Shown here one piece after another: positions 63,301-64,000 of a DNA stretch of 64,000 bases. This DNA comes from Acholeplasmatales bacterium (GTDB lineage Bacteria > Bacillota_I > Bacilli_A > Acholeplasmatales > Anaeroplasmataceae): the NCBI GenBank assembly GCA_017449215.1, contig JAFSJY010000087.1, positions 53,253-117,252 of the forward strand, in the 5' to 3' direction. Each line of letters opens with the position of its first letter. Position 1 is the first letter of the stretch. The notes beneath the pieces are model-generated. The model saw only the letters and a list, made by a program, of their open reading frames with translations, ran no database searches and was not told the DNA's origin. The position numbers and the translations under genes are program-made.

Positions 63301-63794
63301 TTTTTAGCAGTTTCTCCTTTTTCTTTTGCAAGATCCTCTTCGATGATTTTTCTAAAACTAGCTTCCAATGTAGCTAATTGTTCCAAAATTATTTTTTTCA
63401 GTTCAGGATTTGATTCATTTCTTTTATATAAATCATATTGAAGTTTAATCTCAATAAATTCACTAGTTTGAAATAATGAATCTTTATTTTGATCAATCAA
63501 TTCCGTTCCTGCCAAAAAAGCATCTAATACTGATTTTATATGGATGACATTTTCGTTAAACCAATCTTCCTTTCCTTGTTTTACAAATAATTCTTTTAGT
63601 TTATCATATGGATCCTTGACGTTTTTAATTAGTGGTGTTACGAAGAATATCTTAATTCCTTTCTTTTTATATTCTTCTGCAATACGAAAAATAAGATCCA
63701 ATGTGATATGTGTTTTACCACACCCTGTTGAACCACATAGTATATATAGTCCAAATGATAACTCTTTAATAAATTTTTCTATTATTTCTTTCAT
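60384..63794 (-). CDS. SF2-type helicase with a C-terminal PD-(D/E)XK nuclease domain
   Basis: The 1136-residue protein starts with Walker A CGSTGCGKTH (residues 20-29). It has Walker B VFLDEIDSCKSW, motif III GLSATGL, a motif V-like ASFASCSAGQNL and motif VI QGIGRISRV, so it is a helicase or translocase of superfamily 2. The end has a nuclease core: GEELGRLVFKYK (Glu 1022 or 1023), FEKFDFVI (Asp 1050) and YVDFKMW (Asp 1059, Lys 1061). GAGGAGG precedes the ATG at 63794. It is translated together with the 585-residue protein and lies at the edge of the defence island, beside an IS21-family element. I do not recall a named defence system with exactly this pair. Confidence 0.8.
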   Translation of the reverse strand: MKEIIEKFIKELSFGLYILCGSTGCGKTHITLDLIFRIAEEYKKKGIKIFFVTPLIKNVKDPYDKLKELFVKQGKEDWFNENVIHIKSVLDAFLAGTELIDQNKDSLFQTSEFIEIKLQYDLYKRNESNPELKKIILEQLATLEASFRKIIEEDLAKEKGETAKKNYFRKKHPELLKLYPTVLSDEKTVFFMSFSKFYTKNITLINKSDRFINLKLTDNALVFLDEIDSCKSWALDAEIEEQTKANGIGNIALFHSIRNGISRNLPSIIYNYQPTKQEESLPKAELEDVISRKQASLRKLYKEMRNVINETDQDIHFSDAFKVVNPNMKRKYIYNSQLYITFADNKNRCDIIVEWDKEGMVNNITFIPLDDYKKYTDEHKNAKRMTIIMARIKGADKYFTFGVGNLAENYCKWINANKGPNEDERTLSDSIASILRPLGITDEKVINMIMERFLGEKKIYNIERISTSLYEKGIRYFEFLDGKRRDCETEIKEYAIEETPELFLYQLAKKAHVIGLSATGLIPSNISNFDLKYLKMRLGKNFYIPSKDEVDRMNQTILDRFNNNKSKITVNSIDGNDAIVQMKDRFIDEKNYYSTKKKIEIESAKLDENNDGTYFRNRYMKMLDAIFKYIDSNAQIHLSILNNNFKDGDYLYGEKFIKHLLIDVGHPEIEVISLISSDFDVRKEKYLNLAKEGKRVLLLASFASCSAGQNLFYEVEGNKYDISSLYVERPTNVLINPMKFDQKKDNTKNLLNYFYQIESIAENNEIDYREKEFYIRKAFHHLNGEKCSRTDRTDIYQTKTVLYAALSYVTQGIGRISRVVDKNSDIETNIYLDRDILEKLDFSIFDNDAINKELRAVVDYQKNNDYKVKEITIPQNIVAAVNNNRYYESWINQQVSTPWRAESMDLWMSLRRWLIKNPFKNSFCEDELNYKNFYFESTEVIDNYYIYKKPENDKTYLNDYEISVTPKNKYHKVFDNTFDLLEGNAEVVKWFNKLGYPTRIEPSKYLMLPCFFKQIYNGILGEELGRLVFKYKLGIDLNEIKDPTIFEKFDFVIDNNYVDFKMWNDNGKELPMEHIKEKLDSVSGKQAFIINIYGNNSEDIHQYGNVYVIPSIIDRNTFEFNANALMFINKMIRSVE

Positions 63795-63858
63795 ATTTTT
63801 GCCTCCTCACTTGATAATATAATTAAAAAAAATAGAAAATAAATACTTTCAGCTCAAG

Positions 63859-63910
63859 TGTGATAAAGTCAAGATATTTTGTACCAGTTTGGTCAAGAAA
63901 TTATGTACCA
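63859..63910 (-). mobile_element. Terminal repeats of an IS21-family element
   Basis: The end starts TGTGATAAAG at 63859. Two 19-base copies of a GTCAAGA-TTGTACCA-type repeat follow at 63868-63886 and 63892-63910, which is the multiple-terminal-repeat layout of IS21 ends. The istB stop codon follows at once. The rest of the element is outside the window. Confidence 0.75.
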
Positions 63911-64000
63911 CTATTCTATTAGATATTCACTAATATCCTTTAATCTATATGATGGTCCATTTATAGTTACTAGATTAGAGTGATGTAATAATCTATCTAA
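63911..64000 (-). CDS. istB: IstB-like ATPase, C-terminal end (5' part outside window)
   Basis: The minus-strand frame from 64000 reads LDRLLHHSNLVTINGPSYRLKDI and stops at 63911. DRLLHHS...I.G.SYRLK is the ending of IstB, the ATP-dependent transposition helper of IS21 elements. Only 29 residues are inside the window. Confidence 0.85.
   Translation of the reverse strand, partial: LDRLLHHSNLVTINGPSYRLKDISEYLIE

Noticed and set aside
1..64000. CRISPR arrays, tRNA and rRNA genes
   Set aside because: No regularly spaced direct repeats with unique spacers and no recognisable tRNA or rRNA sequence were seen on reading. A covariance-model search would be decisive.

Overview
The window is AT-rich, and almost every gene is on the minus strand. 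Its gene content (ftsZ, an endonuclease-type mutL with mutS, efp, aroQ/aroK, miaA, comEA/comEC, yidD, nifJ) and strong AGGAGG-type ribosome sites point to a low-GC Firmicute. It most resembles an anaerobic, gut-type member of Bacilli near Erysipelotrichia/RF39. That placement is inference from gene content; no rRNA or tRNA gene was seen.

Bases 1-21400 are core genome. They hold the 5' part of ftsZ, a CNNM/CorC-type membrane protein, and an efp-aroQ-aroK-miaA-mutL-mutS run whose neighbours overlap or nearly touch, followed by an unrecognised tail-anchored protein. Next come a small plus-strand pair (DJ-1/PfpI and yidD), surE, comEC-comEA, a YfcE-type phosphoesterase with a MarR regulator, a large pyruvate:ferredoxin oxidoreductase and a DHH phosphoesterase.

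Bases 21400-41200 are accessory. They hold a solitary AbiEi/DUF6088-like gene, an alpha/beta hydrolase, a hipBA toxin-antitoxin pair, and a secreted protein plus 33-residue peptide behind a cyclic-di-GMP-I (GEMM-I) riboswitch. They also hold a PLP decarboxylase, a Pr6Pr membrane protein, phage-like ORF6N remnants, small genes sharing a tail module with an Rpn/PD-(D/E)XK transposase-like protein, a nonsense-interrupted AlbA_2 gene, an InlB-repeat lipoprotein, a giant Sel1-repeat protein and a PAS/YcxB/RNase III-like gene trio. Three cargo units (AbiEi-like, hipBA, Rpn) each lie between two nearly identical intrinsic terminators, which suggests cassette-like insertion with duplication of a gene end.

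Bases 41285-64000 are a defence island. A six-gene operon runs XRE regulator, hsdM, hsdS, an unknown membrane protein, hsdR, and a 1561-residue SMEK-nuclease/STAND-type NTPase. Upstream lie an Smr gene, a 750-residue protein ending in a catalytically complete RNase III-like domain, MutT, and an HNH nuclease and an XRE regulator that share one recognition domain and one promoter element. Last is a translationally coupled pair: a 1136-residue helicase/PD-(D/E)XK nuclease and a 585-residue unknown protein with possible MID/PIWI-like features. The right edge cuts into an IS21-family element (istB end plus terminal repeats).

The best candidates for an undescribed system are the SMEK-STAND protein and membrane protein inside the type I restriction operon, the helicase-nuclease/585-residue pair, and the RNase III-tailed protein. 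All functional claims rest on motifs read by eye; no database search was possible.
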